Assembly: GCF_013034685.1 (NCBI RefSeq)
Contig: NZ_WQGO01000001.1
Span: forward strand, 124,001-188,000
DNA from: Ruegeria lacuscaerulensis
Lineage (GTDB): Bacteria > Pseudomonadota > Alphaproteobacteria > Rhodobacterales > Rhodobacteraceae
Length of the DNA: 64,000 nucleotides
Direction: 5' to 3'
Positions 17,488-26,050 of this stretch are shown here, piece after piece. The notes beneath the pieces were generated by a model. That model ran no database searches. It saw nothing but the letters and a program-made list of their open reading frames with translations, and had not been told where the DNA came from. The position numbers and the translations under genes were made by a program. Numbering within the stretch: the stretch's first letter is position 1; each line of letters opens with the position of its first letter.

Positions 17488-17516
17488 TTTATAAGCAATT
17501 CCACGCCTCCGTCCAA
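17488..17516 (-). promoter_or_regulatory. Sigma-70-type promoter of the candidate sRNA
   Basis: On the minus strand TTGGAC (17516-17511) and TATAAA (17493-17488) are separated by exactly 17 bases. Both hexamers are one mismatch from the E. coli consensus (TTGACA has two mismatches by strict alignment, but the TTG core is intact). The predicted start is A17481. Confidence 0.55.
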
Positions 17517-17525
17517 GCTAAAAGT

Positions 17526-17554
17526 TTGAAAATAAGAAAAATCATCGGTACGGT
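17526..17554 (+). promoter_or_regulatory. Possible promoter of the oligopeptide-binding protein gene
   Basis: TTGAAA (17526-17531) and TACGGT (17549-17554) are 17 bases apart, 42 bp upstream of the ATG. The -10 element is weak. It would be back to back with the sRNA promoter, with the two -35 elements 9 bp apart. Confidence 0.3.
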
Positions 17555-17595
17555 GAATCCCAACAAAATAAGGCCAGAGCAGGATTGTTTCCAAA

Positions 17596-19410
17596 ATGCG
17601 CCCCAATATTCTCCGCCCCATTCGCCCTGTGATCACGGGAATCACCCTGCTTTTGAGCAGTGCTATCGCTAACGCAGAATCGGCTCATGGCATAGCTATG
17701 TATGGCGCGCCCGCACTACCACCGGATTTTGTGTCATTGCCTTACGCAAATCCGGATGCGCCAAAAGGCGGCAAAGTCGTTTTTGGAAATACCGGCGGCT
17801 ATAACAGTTTGAACCCGTTTGTGCAAAAAGGCACCCCACCCTGGCAATTGCGATTTTGGACCCATGAAAGCCTCATGGGGCGATCCTGGGACGAGCCATT
17901 CTCGCTATACGGGTTGTTAGCCGAATCGGTTGAAACAGCACCAGACCGTTCTTGGGTCGAATTCACCCTGCGCGAAAACGCCCAATTTTCAGACGGAACC
18001 CCGGTGACTGTCGAAGATGTGATCTGGTCGTACGAGATTTTGGGCACCGAAGGCCACCTGCGATATCGCGGATTGTGGGGCAAGATCGACAGTATCGAAC
18101 AGACCGGCCCGCGCTCGGTTCGGATCACCTTTAACGACCCCGACCGAGAGCTGGCGCTCATCGCCGGTCTGCGCCCGATCCTTCAAAAGGCACAGTGGGA
18201 GGGCAAGGATTTCGCTGACGCCACCCTGCATGACTTCCCCGTCGGCACCGGCCCTTATGTGATCGATGACTATGAGGCCGGCCGCTATGTCACCCTGCGC
18301 CGGAACCCGGACTATTGGGGCGCGGACATCCCGTTCCGACGGGGAACCATGAACTTGGATGAGATGCGGATCGAATTCTACGGGGACGGCACGGTCCTGT
18401 TTGAGGCCTTCAAAGCCGGTGCTCTGACCGCTGTGCGCGAATTCAACGCCGACAAGTGGGACACGCAATACACCTTCCCCTCGATCCAGCGTGGCGACGT
18501 GATCAAAACTGAAATCCCGCATGGCAAACCTTCGGGCATGACGGGCTTTGTCATGAATACCCGAAAGGCCCCGTTCGATGACTGGCGTGTGCGCGAGGCG
18601 TTGACCCTTGCCTTCAACTTCGAATTCATCAACGACACGATCACGGGTGGCGCACAGCCCCGGATTACCTCGTATTTCTCGGGCTCGGATCTTGCCATGC
18701 AACCAGGCGAAGCGTCGGGCCGAGTCGCTGAATTGCTGCGACCCTTTGCAGACACGTTGCCGCCTGGCGTGCTTGAGGGTTACAGCCTACCCGAAAGTGA
18801 CGGATCAGCGCGTAACCGGTCCAATATCCGCAAAGCGACCGCTCTGCTGGCCGAGGCGGGTTGGACCATTCAGGACGGCGTGCTGCGCAATGCAGCGGGC
18901 GATGCCTTTACCCTCACCGTCCTTCTGCAACAGGGTGACACCGAAAGCGAAACGGCGATCGAGATTTACAGTCGCGCGCTGGAGCGTCTGGGTATTCAGG
19001 TCACGACCGAGATGGTCGACAGCGCCCAACATACGGGTCGCACTTCCGAGCTGGACTTCGACATGACCTTCTTCCGTCGGGCACTATCACTGTCTCCGGG
19101 CAACGAACAGCGGCTCTATTGGGGCAGCGAGAACGCCGACACGCCGGGGACGCGTAACCTGATGGGCGTTGCCTCGCCTGCGGTAGATGGGATGATCGAC
19201 GCCATGCTTGCCTCGGAAAGCCGCGAGGATTTCGTGGCCGCCACCCGCGCCTTGGACCGGGTTCTGACCGCCGGGCGCTATGTCATCCCGATCTGGAATT
19301 TCGACGTTGGCCGCATCGCCCACGCGAAAGAGCTAAAATTCCCCGACACTCTGCCGATTTACGGGGACGGGCCGGAATACATGCCGCAGATCTGGTGGTT
19401 CGAAGAATAG
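17596..19410 (+). CDS. ABC transporter substrate-binding protein, family 5 (YejA-like)
   Basis: A 604-residue periplasmic binding protein with a signal peptide (cleavage after IANA, about residue 27). The sequence has the family 5 pattern: ALPPDFVSLPYANPDAPKGG, YNSLNPFV, LRENAQFSDGTPVTVEDV and a terminal IYGDGPEYMPQIWWF. The APKGG start and the total length are closest to YejA-type peptide/microcin C binding proteins. The usual permease and ATPase genes are absent on both sides, so it must work with components coded elsewhere. A strong hairpin follows the stop. Confidence 0.9.
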   Translation: MRPNILRPIRPVITGITLLLSSAIANAESAHGIAMYGAPALPPDFVSLPYANPDAPKGGKVVFGNTGGYNSLNPFVQKGTPPWQLRFWTHESLMGRSWDEPFSLYGLLAESVETAPDRSWVEFTLRENAQFSDGTPVTVEDVIWSYEILGTEGHLRYRGLWGKIDSIEQTGPRSVRITFNDPDRELALIAGLRPILQKAQWEGKDFADATLHDFPVGTGPYVIDDYEAGRYVTLRRNPDYWGADIPFRRGTMNLDEMRIEFYGDGTVLFEAFKAGALTAVREFNADKWDTQYTFPSIQRGDVIKTEIPHGKPSGMTGFVMNTRKAPFDDWRVREALTLAFNFEFINDTITGGAQPRITSYFSGSDLAMQPGEASGRVAELLRPFADTLPPGVLEGYSLPESDGSARNRSNIRKATALLAEAGWTIQDGVLRNAAGDAFTLTVLLQQGDTESETAIEIYSRALERLGIQVTTEMVDSAQHTGRTSELDFDMTFFRRALSLSPGNEQRLYWGSENADTPGTRNLMGVASPAVDGMIDAMLASESREDFVAATRALDRVLTAGRYVIPIWNFDVGRIAHAKELKFPDTLPIYGDGPEYMPQIWWFEE

Positions 19411-19414
19411 CCCA

Positions 19415-19438
19415 AATGGGGCGCTTTCGCGCCCCATT
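19415..19438 (+). terminator. Hairpin terminator after the oligopeptide-binding gene
   Basis: AATGGGGCGC-TTTC-GCGCCCCATT is a perfect 10-bp stem with a tetraloop, five bases after the stop codon. It lacks a U-tract, so it may stop transcription inefficiently or protect the 3' end. Confidence 0.6.
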
Positions 19439-19905
19439 CCGCCCTCCGAGCCAAGGTCTGATCTCGCCCGTCGCAGCCTGTCGGCGAAAATTGGCACATT
19501 CGGTTTTCTGACGACATAGAGTAGTCACTGTTTTCACTACCACAAAATCTGCGGGTCCGCGAATTTTCGTCCAAAATCGGCGCAGTCTCAAAAAGAGCTT
19601 TACCGAATACATCTTTGCCGCTAGCCTTCGGCCTATACTTCGCTCTGTGTGATAAGATTTTTGCTTTTATTCTTGAACTTTAGCCAATTTCGTACCCCGC
19701 AGCGCGTCTGAGAAACGGACCTGCCTCCACTCACTCCAACCTTAGGTCCGACAGCCCGTTGCGGTGCGGCTGCAACGGGCATTTCCATTCCGAAAATACG
19801 CAAGCGCAAGGTGCGACATTTTGTCATGCACGGGGTCGCGCAGGGGCTTCGTAACCTGAATATAGGCCGGGCAGCCTTGAAACCTGGAAACCGGAAAGCT
19901 TGCAC
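19439..19905 (+). other. Non-coding 467-bp stretch with tandem hairpins
   Basis: No convincing gene is present. The left part (19439-19640) is A/T-richer and featureless to my reading. At 19716-19750 CGGACCT and AGGTCCG form a 7-bp stem around a 21-nt loop containing GCCTCC and ACTCC, which are complementary to Shine-Dalgarno sequences. At 19754-19780 GCCCGTTGC and GCAACGGGC form a 9-bp stem followed by ATTTCC. The arrangement could be a second small RNA on the plus strand or a long leader of the next gene. I see no strong promoter ahead of it. Confidence 0.35.
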
Positions 19906-20142
19906 ATGCTGAACTGGACTGACCTGACGCAAGACTGGGATGCGATGTACGCACGCGCCAAACGGCGGTTTCCGAACCTGCGCGATCAGGATAAGCCAAA
20001 GCTGGGCAAGGATCGCAAAGGGTTCGAAGCCTATCTGGCCGAGCGACACCAATTGACCGTAAACGAAGCCCATGAAGAGCTAGAGGATTTTCTGTTCACA
20101 GAAGGTCTGAACCGCGAATTCAGCAGCACGTTACGTAAGTGA
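19906..20142 (+). CDS. Small charged protein, distantly CsbD-like
   Basis: A 78-residue, strongly charged protein with a single tryptophan-centred start (MLNWTDLTQDWDAMYARAK). The spacing of W, the LGKDRKGFEAYLAERHQLT segment and the final EAHEELEDFL resemble the CsbD stress-protein fold (Trp, then a GKR-type turn, then a YGxS/EEAE helix), but the key residues differ. I rate the relation as weak. The ATG at 19906 is chosen over a TTG two codons earlier. Its last 12 bases overlap the end of the convergent regulator gene. Confidence 0.65.
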   Translation: MLNWTDLTQDWDAMYARAKRRFPNLRDQDKPKLGKDRKGFEAYLAERHQLTVNEAHEELEDFLFTEGLNREFSSTLRK

Positions 20143-20754
20143 CGTTACCCACAGGATCGTTGCATCCTCATCGCTGACAGACACGACGTTGTGGCCCATG
20201 CTGCCGTCGTAATAGGCGCTATCACCGCGACGCATCTCAACCGGTTCATAGAATTCCGTATACAGCCGCACGACGCCGGTCAGGACATACAGAAACTCTT
20301 CACCATCATGGCGTACCCAGCCCTCGAACTCGTCCATCGAGCGGGCCCGTACGCGCGCACGGTAGGGCAGCATCTGTTTCTTGGTCAGTGTTTCCGCCAG
20401 CAACTCATGTTCGTAAGTCGCGGTCGCATGTGCCGCACCCTGACCCATCCGGGTGACAGACATCCGCCCGATCACCTGTTCGCGTTGCGGGGGCGTAAAC
20501 AACTGCGGCACCGAGATCTCAAGCCCAACCGCCAACTTCTTCAGCGCGTCATAGGTGGGCGACATCTGACCGTTTTCGATCTTGCTAAGCGTCGAACGCG
20601 CCAGCCCTGCCTGCGTGGCCGCCTGTTCCAGCGTCCAGTTACGCGCTTTGCGCAATTCGCGGACACGGGCGCCCAGATCCAACGGCTCAAGCTCGGTATG
20701 GTCTCCGGATTCCCGCGCGATGCGGATCAGCGATGTCTGCTCTTGGGTGCTCAT
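20131..20754 (-). CDS. XRE-family regulator with cupin domain
   Basis: A 207-residue transcription factor. Residues about 27-85 form an XRE helix-turn-helix (ARVRELRKARNWTLEQAATQAGL with RSTLSKIENGQMSP). Residues about 120-205 form a small cupin domain (GEEFLYVLTGVVRLY, MRRGDSAYYDGSMGH), expected to bind a small ligand or metal. It is divergently transcribed from the acyl-CoA synthetase/FrnE pair across 65 bp, so it likely controls that pair and itself; this is an inference from position. The ATG at 20754 is chosen because the upstream extension of the frame is not conserved-looking. Confidence 0.87.
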   Translation of the reverse strand: MSTQEQTSLIRIARESGDHTELEPLDLGARVRELRKARNWTLEQAATQAGLARSTLSKIENGQMSPTYDALKKLAVGLEISVPQLFTPPQREQVIGRMSVTRMGQGAAHATATYEHELLAETLTKKQMLPYRARVRARSMDEFEGWVRHDGEEFLYVLTGVVRLYTEFYEPVEMRRGDSAYYDGSMGHNVVSVSDEDATILWVTSLT

Positions 20755-20819
20755 GCGTTTTTCTATAGGGCCAGCCCGTCCTGCTTGCAACGCGTCAGAC
20801 GTCACGTTAGCCAAGGTCC

Positions 20820-22337
20820 ATGTTGTCTGTCTTCGATCAAGGCCCGCCACCAGCTTGCCCCGTACCATTCAATTTGGCTGCGCATGTGTTGCGTCACGCG
20901 GATGATTTTGCGGAAAAGACCGCTTTGTCAGTGCTGGGTGCGCAGAGCGCGCAACATTGGACTTATGCCGCGTTGAAACGCGCCATACTGGGCACAGGCG
21001 CCGGCTTGCTGCAGGCGGGTCTGTTCCCGGGTGATATCGCGTTGATGCGGTTGGGAAACACGGTTGATTTTCCGATTGCGTATCTGGGCGCAATTGCGGT
21101 GGGGATTGTCCCCGTTCCAACCTCGTCTCAACTGACCGAGCCAGAAACGACGAAAATCATTCAGGATCTGAAACCAGCGGCTGTGCTGCGTGACCCATCG
21201 GTGGCTTGTGCTCCTCATCCAGTTCAAGTTTCCTTGTCCGACCTGACCATGATGCGGGACCTCGCACCCGCCACAGTCCAGATGGGCGACCCCGAGCGTT
21301 TGGCTTATGTCGTCTACACCTCCGGCACTTCGGGCAAACCCCGCGCCGTTGCCCATGCCCATCGAGCGATCTGGGCGCGGCAGATGATGGTCGATGGCTG
21401 GTACGGGTTGCGCGAAGATGACCGGTTGTGCCACGCGGGTGCCTTCAACTGGACCTATACGCTGGGCACCGGGTTGATGGATCCCTGGACAATCGGTGCC
21501 ACGGCGCTGATCCCAGAACCGGGCACCGATCTGACCGCCCTGCCCGGCTTGCTGCGCGACCACCAAGCCACGATCTTTGCCGCCGCTCCGGGGGTGTTCC
21601 GCAAGATCGTATCGTCCCCTGATAACCTGCACCTGCCCGATCTACGCCATGGATTGTGCGCCGGGGAAAAGCTGTCGCCTACGCTGCACCATGCCTGGAT
21701 GCGCGCCACGGGAACCGAGCTGTTCGAAGCTTACGGTATGTCCGAATGTTCGACCTTCATCTCCTCCAGCCCTAACCATCCGGCACGGGGAGAGTCATTG
21801 GGACAACCGCAACCCGGTCGTCGCGTTGCGATTCTGGGGCCCGACGGCCCTGCACCGCGGGGTCAGGCAGGCACCATCGCCATCCACCGTTCGGACCCCG
21901 GCCTGATGCTGACCTATCTGAACGCCCCGGACGAGGCGCAAGCGCGAATGCAGGGCGACTGGTTTTTAACCGGAGATCAGGGGGCGATGGCCGTTGACGG
22001 CCAGATCACTTATCTGGGGCGCGACGATGACATGATGAACGCGGGCGGCTATCGGGTCTCACCGATTGAGGTCGAAGCGGTGCTGTCGCAATACCCAGGC
22101 ATCGCGCAGGTCGGAGCGGCAGCGGTTGAGGTCAAACAGGACACTTTTCTGATCGCCGCTTTCTATACCGGGCCGGAAGAACTGGACGAGGCGGACCTGC
22201 GCACCTATGTGGAAGCAAATCTGGCGCGCTACAAGCAACCGCGCGCCTTTATCTATCTGCCCGAACTGCCGACCGGTGGGAACGGCAAACTCCTGCGCCG
22301 GGCGCTTCCGGCCTACTTCAAGGCGAGCCAACAATGA
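20820..22337 (+). CDS. AMP-forming acyl-CoA synthetase (benzoate-CoA ligase-like)
   Basis: A 505-residue ANL-superfamily ligase that activates a carboxylic acid as an acyl-adenylate and transfers it to CoA. The adenylate motif YTSGTSGKPRAVAHAH, the A5 region YGMSECS, the A7/A8 hinge LTGDQG to LGRDDDMMNAGGYRVSP and the A10 lysine in GGNGKLLRR are all present. The opening HVLRHADDFAEKTAL and overall layout are nearest to benzoate- or short/aromatic-acid ligases; the substrate is unknown. It is translationally coupled (ATGA) to the FrnE-like gene. Confidence 0.85.
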   Translation: MLSVFDQGPPPACPVPFNLAAHVLRHADDFAEKTALSVLGAQSAQHWTYAALKRAILGTGAGLLQAGLFPGDIALMRLGNTVDFPIAYLGAIAVGIVPVPTSSQLTEPETTKIIQDLKPAAVLRDPSVACAPHPVQVSLSDLTMMRDLAPATVQMGDPERLAYVVYTSGTSGKPRAVAHAHRAIWARQMMVDGWYGLREDDRLCHAGAFNWTYTLGTGLMDPWTIGATALIPEPGTDLTALPGLLRDHQATIFAAAPGVFRKIVSSPDNLHLPDLRHGLCAGEKLSPTLHHAWMRATGTELFEAYGMSECSTFISSSPNHPARGESLGQPQPGRRVAILGPDGPAPRGQAGTIAIHRSDPGLMLTYLNAPDEAQARMQGDWFLTGDQGAMAVDGQITYLGRDDDMMNAGGYRVSPIEVEAVLSQYPGIAQVGAAAVEVKQDTFLIAAFYTGPEELDEADLRTYVEANLARYKQPRAFIYLPELPTGGNGKLLRRALPAYFKASQQ

Positions 22338-22993
22338 CCCAGACCGTCAAGCTTGATATCATGTCCGACCCGATTTGCCCGTGGTGCTATATCGGCAAGA
22401 CCCATCTGGACAAAGCGCTGGCCGCGATCCCCGACCACCCCTTCGTCATCGAATGGCACCCGTTTCAGCTGAACCCCGACATGCCTGATAACGGCATGGA
22501 TCGTCGTGAATATCTGGAGCGTAAATTCGGCGGCAAAGAAGGCGCCGTGCGGGCCTATGCGCCGGTGGTCGAACATGCCGAGAATGCCGGGCTGAAGATC
22601 GACTTCGAAGGCATGAAGCGCACCCCAAATACGCTGGACGCGCACCGCCTGATCCATTGGGCCGGGATCGAGGGCAAGCAAACCGAGGCCGTGGACGCCC
22701 TGTTCGACGCCTATTTCGTCCAGGCGCGCGATATCGGAGACCATGAGGTTCTTGGCGATATTGCAGACAGCGTCGGCATGGACGCCGCCGTAGTGTTGAA
22801 ACTGTTGAAGTCAGACGCAGACCGTTCGGATATCAGCAACCGCGACAGCCACTCGCGCCAAATGGGCGTGAACTCGGTCCCGACCTTCATCGTGGCCAAC
22901 CAGCACGCCGTTCCCGGTGCGCAGCCGCCCGAGATGTGGGAGCGCGTGATCGCGGACATCATGTCTCAACTTGAGGCCTCCCCTGCAAATTAG
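22334..22993 (+). CDS. FrnE-like DsbA family oxidoreductase
   Basis: A 219-residue cytoplasmic thioredoxin-fold protein with the redox motif CPWC (SDPICPWCYIGK) and the cis-Pro element GVNSVPTFIVANQ, matching the FrnE/YwbO subgroup of DsbA-like proteins. There is no signal peptide. Members have been linked to polyketide metabolism and oxidative stress, and biochemical roles are disulfide isomerase-like. The start overlaps the synthetase stop by four bases, so the two are made together and may act on the same compound class. Confidence 0.85.
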   Translation: MTQTVKLDIMSDPICPWCYIGKTHLDKALAAIPDHPFVIEWHPFQLNPDMPDNGMDRREYLERKFGGKEGAVRAYAPVVEHAENAGLKIDFEGMKRTPNTLDAHRLIHWAGIEGKQTEAVDALFDAYFVQARDIGDHEVLGDIADSVGMDAAVVLKLLKSDADRSDISNRDSHSRQMGVNSVPTFIVANQHAVPGAQPPEMWERVIADIMSQLEASPAN

Positions 22994-23068
22994 CACAGGT
23001 CTGTGTGCATTGGCATGACTGGCGCCCCCTGACCGCGCGTGATAGCGCGAACGGGTCAGGAGGGCACC

Positions 23069-24277
23069 ATGGCCAGTCGCATGTCTCGCGGAGAGTTCGT
23101 CGCACTTGTCGCAATGATGTTTGCAACAATTGCGTTTTCCATCGATTCGATATTGCCTGCGCTGCCCGATATCGGCGCACAGCTTAGCCCCGATGACACC
23201 AACAAGGCGCAACTTATCCTGACATCCTTTGTGCTGGGTATGGGTATCGGCACCTTCTTCACCGGCCCGTTGTCGGACGCTTTCGGGCGCAAACCTGTAA
23301 TCTATGTAGGCTCGGCCCTTTATATCCTTGCCGCTGCCGCCGCATGGGCAAGTTCTTCGCTGGAAATGCTGCTGCTGGCCCGCGTTCTGCAAGGTGTCGG
23401 CAGCGCCGCGCCGCGTGTGGTCGCCATGGCCATAATCCGCGATCTCTATTCTGGGCGCGAGATGGCGCGGATCGTCTCCATCGCCATGATGATTTTCACT
23501 TTGGTCCCGGCCATTGCACCCATGATGGGCGCCGGCGTGATCGCCTTGGCCGGTTGGCGCGCGGTCTTTGTCTCCTTCATGCTGTTTTCGCTGATCACCA
23601 TCGTATGGATGGGCCTGCGTCTGCCCGAGTCGCTGACGCCCGAAAACCGCCGTCCCTTGCGCTTGCCGCTAATGCTGGATGCCGCCCGCGAGATGTTCAG
23701 CCACCCCACGGTGCGCCTGTCAATCATGGTGCAGACCCTGTGCCTTGGCATGCTGTTTACCATGTTGACCATGGTCCAGCAGGTCTATGACGAGATCCAC
23801 AACAGCGCCCACAGCTTTCCCTTCTGGTTCGGCTTTGTGGCACTGATGTCGGGCTCGGCCAGTTTGCTGAATGCGACCCTTGTTGTGCGTCTGGGCATGC
23901 GACGGTTGGTGACTTGGGGGCTGGGCGGTCAGATCCTGTTCACCTCATTCGTGCTGCTGCTGAATTCGTTCGACCTGTCGGCCAACCTGTCCTTTGCGCT
24001 ATTCGTCAGTTGGCAGACAGCGGTGTTCTTCATGGCCGGAATGACCATGGGCAACCTCAACGCCATCGCGATGGAACCGATGGGCCATATCGCGGGCATG
24101 GCGGCTTCGGTGATCGGTTCGGTTTCAACCGTTCTGGCCGCGCTGATCGCTGGCCCAATCGGTCTGCTCTTTGACGGTTCGATCCTGCCTCTGGGCGCGG
24201 GTATACTGACCATGAGCACATTGGGTTTCGGCCTGATGCTGCATATGGGCCGGATCGAAAACAGACTACTCGTCTGA
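23069..24277 (+). CDS. MFS multidrug exporter, Bcr/CflA type
   Basis: A 402-residue 12-helix major facilitator. The N-terminal half shows SIDSILPALPDIGAQL and the motif A loop GPLSDAFGRKPV, and helix 4-5 RVLQGVGSAAPRVVAMAIIRDLYSGREMAR is the proton-antiport region typical of Bcr/CflA drug exporters. It exports small molecules with protons across the inner membrane; the substrate is unknown. The ATG at 23069 has an AGGAGGG ribosome site seven bases upstream, which rules out the earlier ATG of the open frame. Confidence 0.92.
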   Translation: MASRMSRGEFVALVAMMFATIAFSIDSILPALPDIGAQLSPDDTNKAQLILTSFVLGMGIGTFFTGPLSDAFGRKPVIYVGSALYILAAAAAWASSSLEMLLLARVLQGVGSAAPRVVAMAIIRDLYSGREMARIVSIAMMIFTLVPAIAPMMGAGVIALAGWRAVFVSFMLFSLITIVWMGLRLPESLTPENRRPLRLPLMLDAAREMFSHPTVRLSIMVQTLCLGMLFTMLTMVQQVYDEIHNSAHSFPFWFGFVALMSGSASLLNATLVVRLGMRRLVTWGLGGQILFTSFVLLLNSFDLSANLSFALFVSWQTAVFFMAGMTMGNLNAIAMEPMGHIAGMAASVIGSVSTVLAALIAGPIGLLFDGSILPLGAGILTMSTLGFGLMLHMGRIENRLLV

Positions 24278-24333
24278 CCTGTGCAGCTTGATTGAAACGC
24301 GCTAACCTCCGCTCGACCCGAGGGGAGACTGAA

Positions 24334-25992
24334 ATGAGCGACTATTACGATCTGGGCCCATATTCCTGCCCGATCACTACGACTTCACACGACGCGCAGC
24401 TTTGGTTCGATCGGGGGCTGAACTGGACCTACGGTTATAACCATGACGAGGCCGTCGCCTGTTTCCAGCGCGCTGCCGAGGCCGACCCGGACTGTGCCAT
24501 GGCCTTTTGGGGTATCGCTTATGCGGCGGGTCCTAACTATAACCTTCCCTGGGATTTGCGAGATGACCGCGGGAAGAAAAAGTCGCTCGAGCAAGCCTAT
24601 GACGCAGCGCAGCAGGCACTGGCTCTGGCCTCAATCTGCAACCCGGTCGAACAAGCGCTGATCAACGCCCTACCCGCACGCTATCCGCAGCGCGAACCAA
24701 TCCCCGACATGCACAGCTGGGACCATGACTTTGCCGAAGCCATGCGTGACGCCTTTGCCGCGCAGCCCGGCAATCTGGACCTGCGCACGGTTTATGTCGA
24801 GGCGCTATTGAACCTCACCCCCTGGCAAATGTGGGACCTGAAGACAGGCCAACCTGCCGAAGGTGCCGCAACGTTTGAGGCGCAAACCGCGCTGGAAGAC
24901 GCCATGACCGACGATCCTGCTGCCATGTCTCATCCCGGCTTGCTACACCTTTACGTGCACCTGATGGAGATGTCGCCAACCCCGGAAAAAGCGCTCAAGG
25001 CAGGCGACGTGCTGCGCAGACTGGTTCCCGAGGCCGGGCACCTGGTTCACATGCCCACCCATATCGACGTCCTGTGCGGCCACTACCACGATGTCGTTCA
25101 ATGGAACCAGCAGGCCTCGGTCGCGGACGTGAAGTATTACGAGCGCGAAGGCGCCTTTACGATCTATACCGGCTATCGGCTGCACAATTACCACTTCGCA
25201 ATATATGGCGCGCTCTTTTTGGGTCAGATGGCACCGGCTCTGGCCGCAAATCAGGCAATGTGGGACACAACCCCGGAAGAGATGCTGCGTATCGAAAGCC
25301 CGCCGATGGCTGATTTCTTCGAAGCCTATCTGTCCATGAAACCTCACATCCTGATCCGCTTTGGTCGTTGGGCCGAGGCCAAAACGCTAGACCTGCCGGA
25401 TGACCCCGACCTCTACCGAACGCTCACGGCCACAACCCACTATGCCCGCGCACTCGCCCATGCTGCGACCGGAGAGGTTGCCGAAGCCGAAGCGGAAGAA
25501 TCCCTGTTCCACGCCGCCAAAGCCCGCGTGCCCGAGGCCCGCCGCCTACACAACAACCGAGTCATCGACCTGCTGGAAATCGCCAGTGAAATGCTGCGGG
25601 GTGAGATCGAATACCGCAAAGAAAACTATGAAGCGGCATACACGCACCTTCGCCGCTCGGTCGATTTGGATGACACGCTGCCCTACGACGAGCCATGGGG
25701 CTGGATGCAGCCCACCCGCCACGCGCTTGGGGCGCTTTTGTTCGAACAAGGTCACGTGACCCAGGCCGAAGCCGTATATCGGGAAGATCTGGGTCTGGGC
25801 GGAACGCTCAGCCGCGCCTCGATCCACCCGGACAATGTCTGGAGCCTCAAGGGCCTGCATGATTGCCTCAAGGCGCGGAATGAAACGCTCGAAATCCAAC
25901 AGATCAAACAACGGCTAGACCTCGCTCTAGCTCGGGCCGACCGGGCGGTCGCAGCTTCGTGTTTCTGCGCCCAAGCCGCGATGCAAAGCTAA
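24334..25992 (+). CDS. Tetratricopeptide repeat protein with HMPTH motif
   Basis: A 552-residue cytoplasmic TPR protein. A first repeat block spans about residues 25-90 (YNHDEAVACFQRAAEADPDCAMAFWGIAYA), a central His-rich segment has GHLVHMPTHIDVLCGHYHDVVQWN, and further repeats lie at about 400-510. The overall layout resembles the TTC38-like family. The central His cluster might bind metal, but this is speculation. The C-terminus has a CFC pair six residues from the end. A GGGGAG ribosome site supports ATG at 24334. It ends in an 8-bp hairpin and a dispersed gene-end repeat. Confidence 0.82.
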   Translation: MSDYYDLGPYSCPITTTSHDAQLWFDRGLNWTYGYNHDEAVACFQRAAEADPDCAMAFWGIAYAAGPNYNLPWDLRDDRGKKKSLEQAYDAAQQALALASICNPVEQALINALPARYPQREPIPDMHSWDHDFAEAMRDAFAAQPGNLDLRTVYVEALLNLTPWQMWDLKTGQPAEGAATFEAQTALEDAMTDDPAAMSHPGLLHLYVHLMEMSPTPEKALKAGDVLRRLVPEAGHLVHMPTHIDVLCGHYHDVVQWNQQASVADVKYYEREGAFTIYTGYRLHNYHFAIYGALFLGQMAPALAANQAMWDTTPEEMLRIESPPMADFFEAYLSMKPHILIRFGRWAEAKTLDLPDDPDLYRTLTATTHYARALAHAATGEVAEAEAEESLFHAAKARVPEARRLHNNRVIDLLEIASEMLRGEIEYRKENYEAAYTHLRRSVDLDDTLPYDEPWGWMQPTRHALGALLFEQGHVTQAEAVYREDLGLGGTLSRASIHPDNVWSLKGLHDCLKARNETLEIQQIKQRLDLALARADRAVAASCFCAQAAMQS

Positions 25993-26010
25993 ATCGCGCT
26001 AAAGCGCGAT
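25993..26010 (+). terminator. Hairpin immediately after the TPR gene
   Basis: ATCGCGCT and AGCGCGAT are a perfect inverted repeat starting at the base after the stop codon. The two-base gap implies a 7-bp stem with a 4-nt loop in RNA. It precedes gene-end repeat copy 2, whose T5 tract may complete the terminator. Confidence 0.5.
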
Positions 26011-26011
26011 G

Positions 26012-26047
26012 CCTCCGGCGGGGATATTTTTAGCCAGATGAAGCTGG
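26012..26047 (+). repeat. Dispersed gene-end module, copy 2
   Basis: CCTCCGGCGGGGATATTTTT is followed by GCCAGATGAAG and a G-rich tail, in the orientation of the TPR gene. It faces copy 3: GCCAGATGAA (26033-26042) and TTCATCTGGC (26057-26066) are a perfect 10-bp inverted repeat. Confidence 0.6.
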
Positions 26048-26050
26048 GAT

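Noticed and set aside
17433..17645. 70-codon minus-strand frame across the sRNA promoter
   Set aside because: No ribosome site, unusual composition, and it overlaps the start of the binding-protein gene; the promoter and terminator fit a non-coding RNA better.
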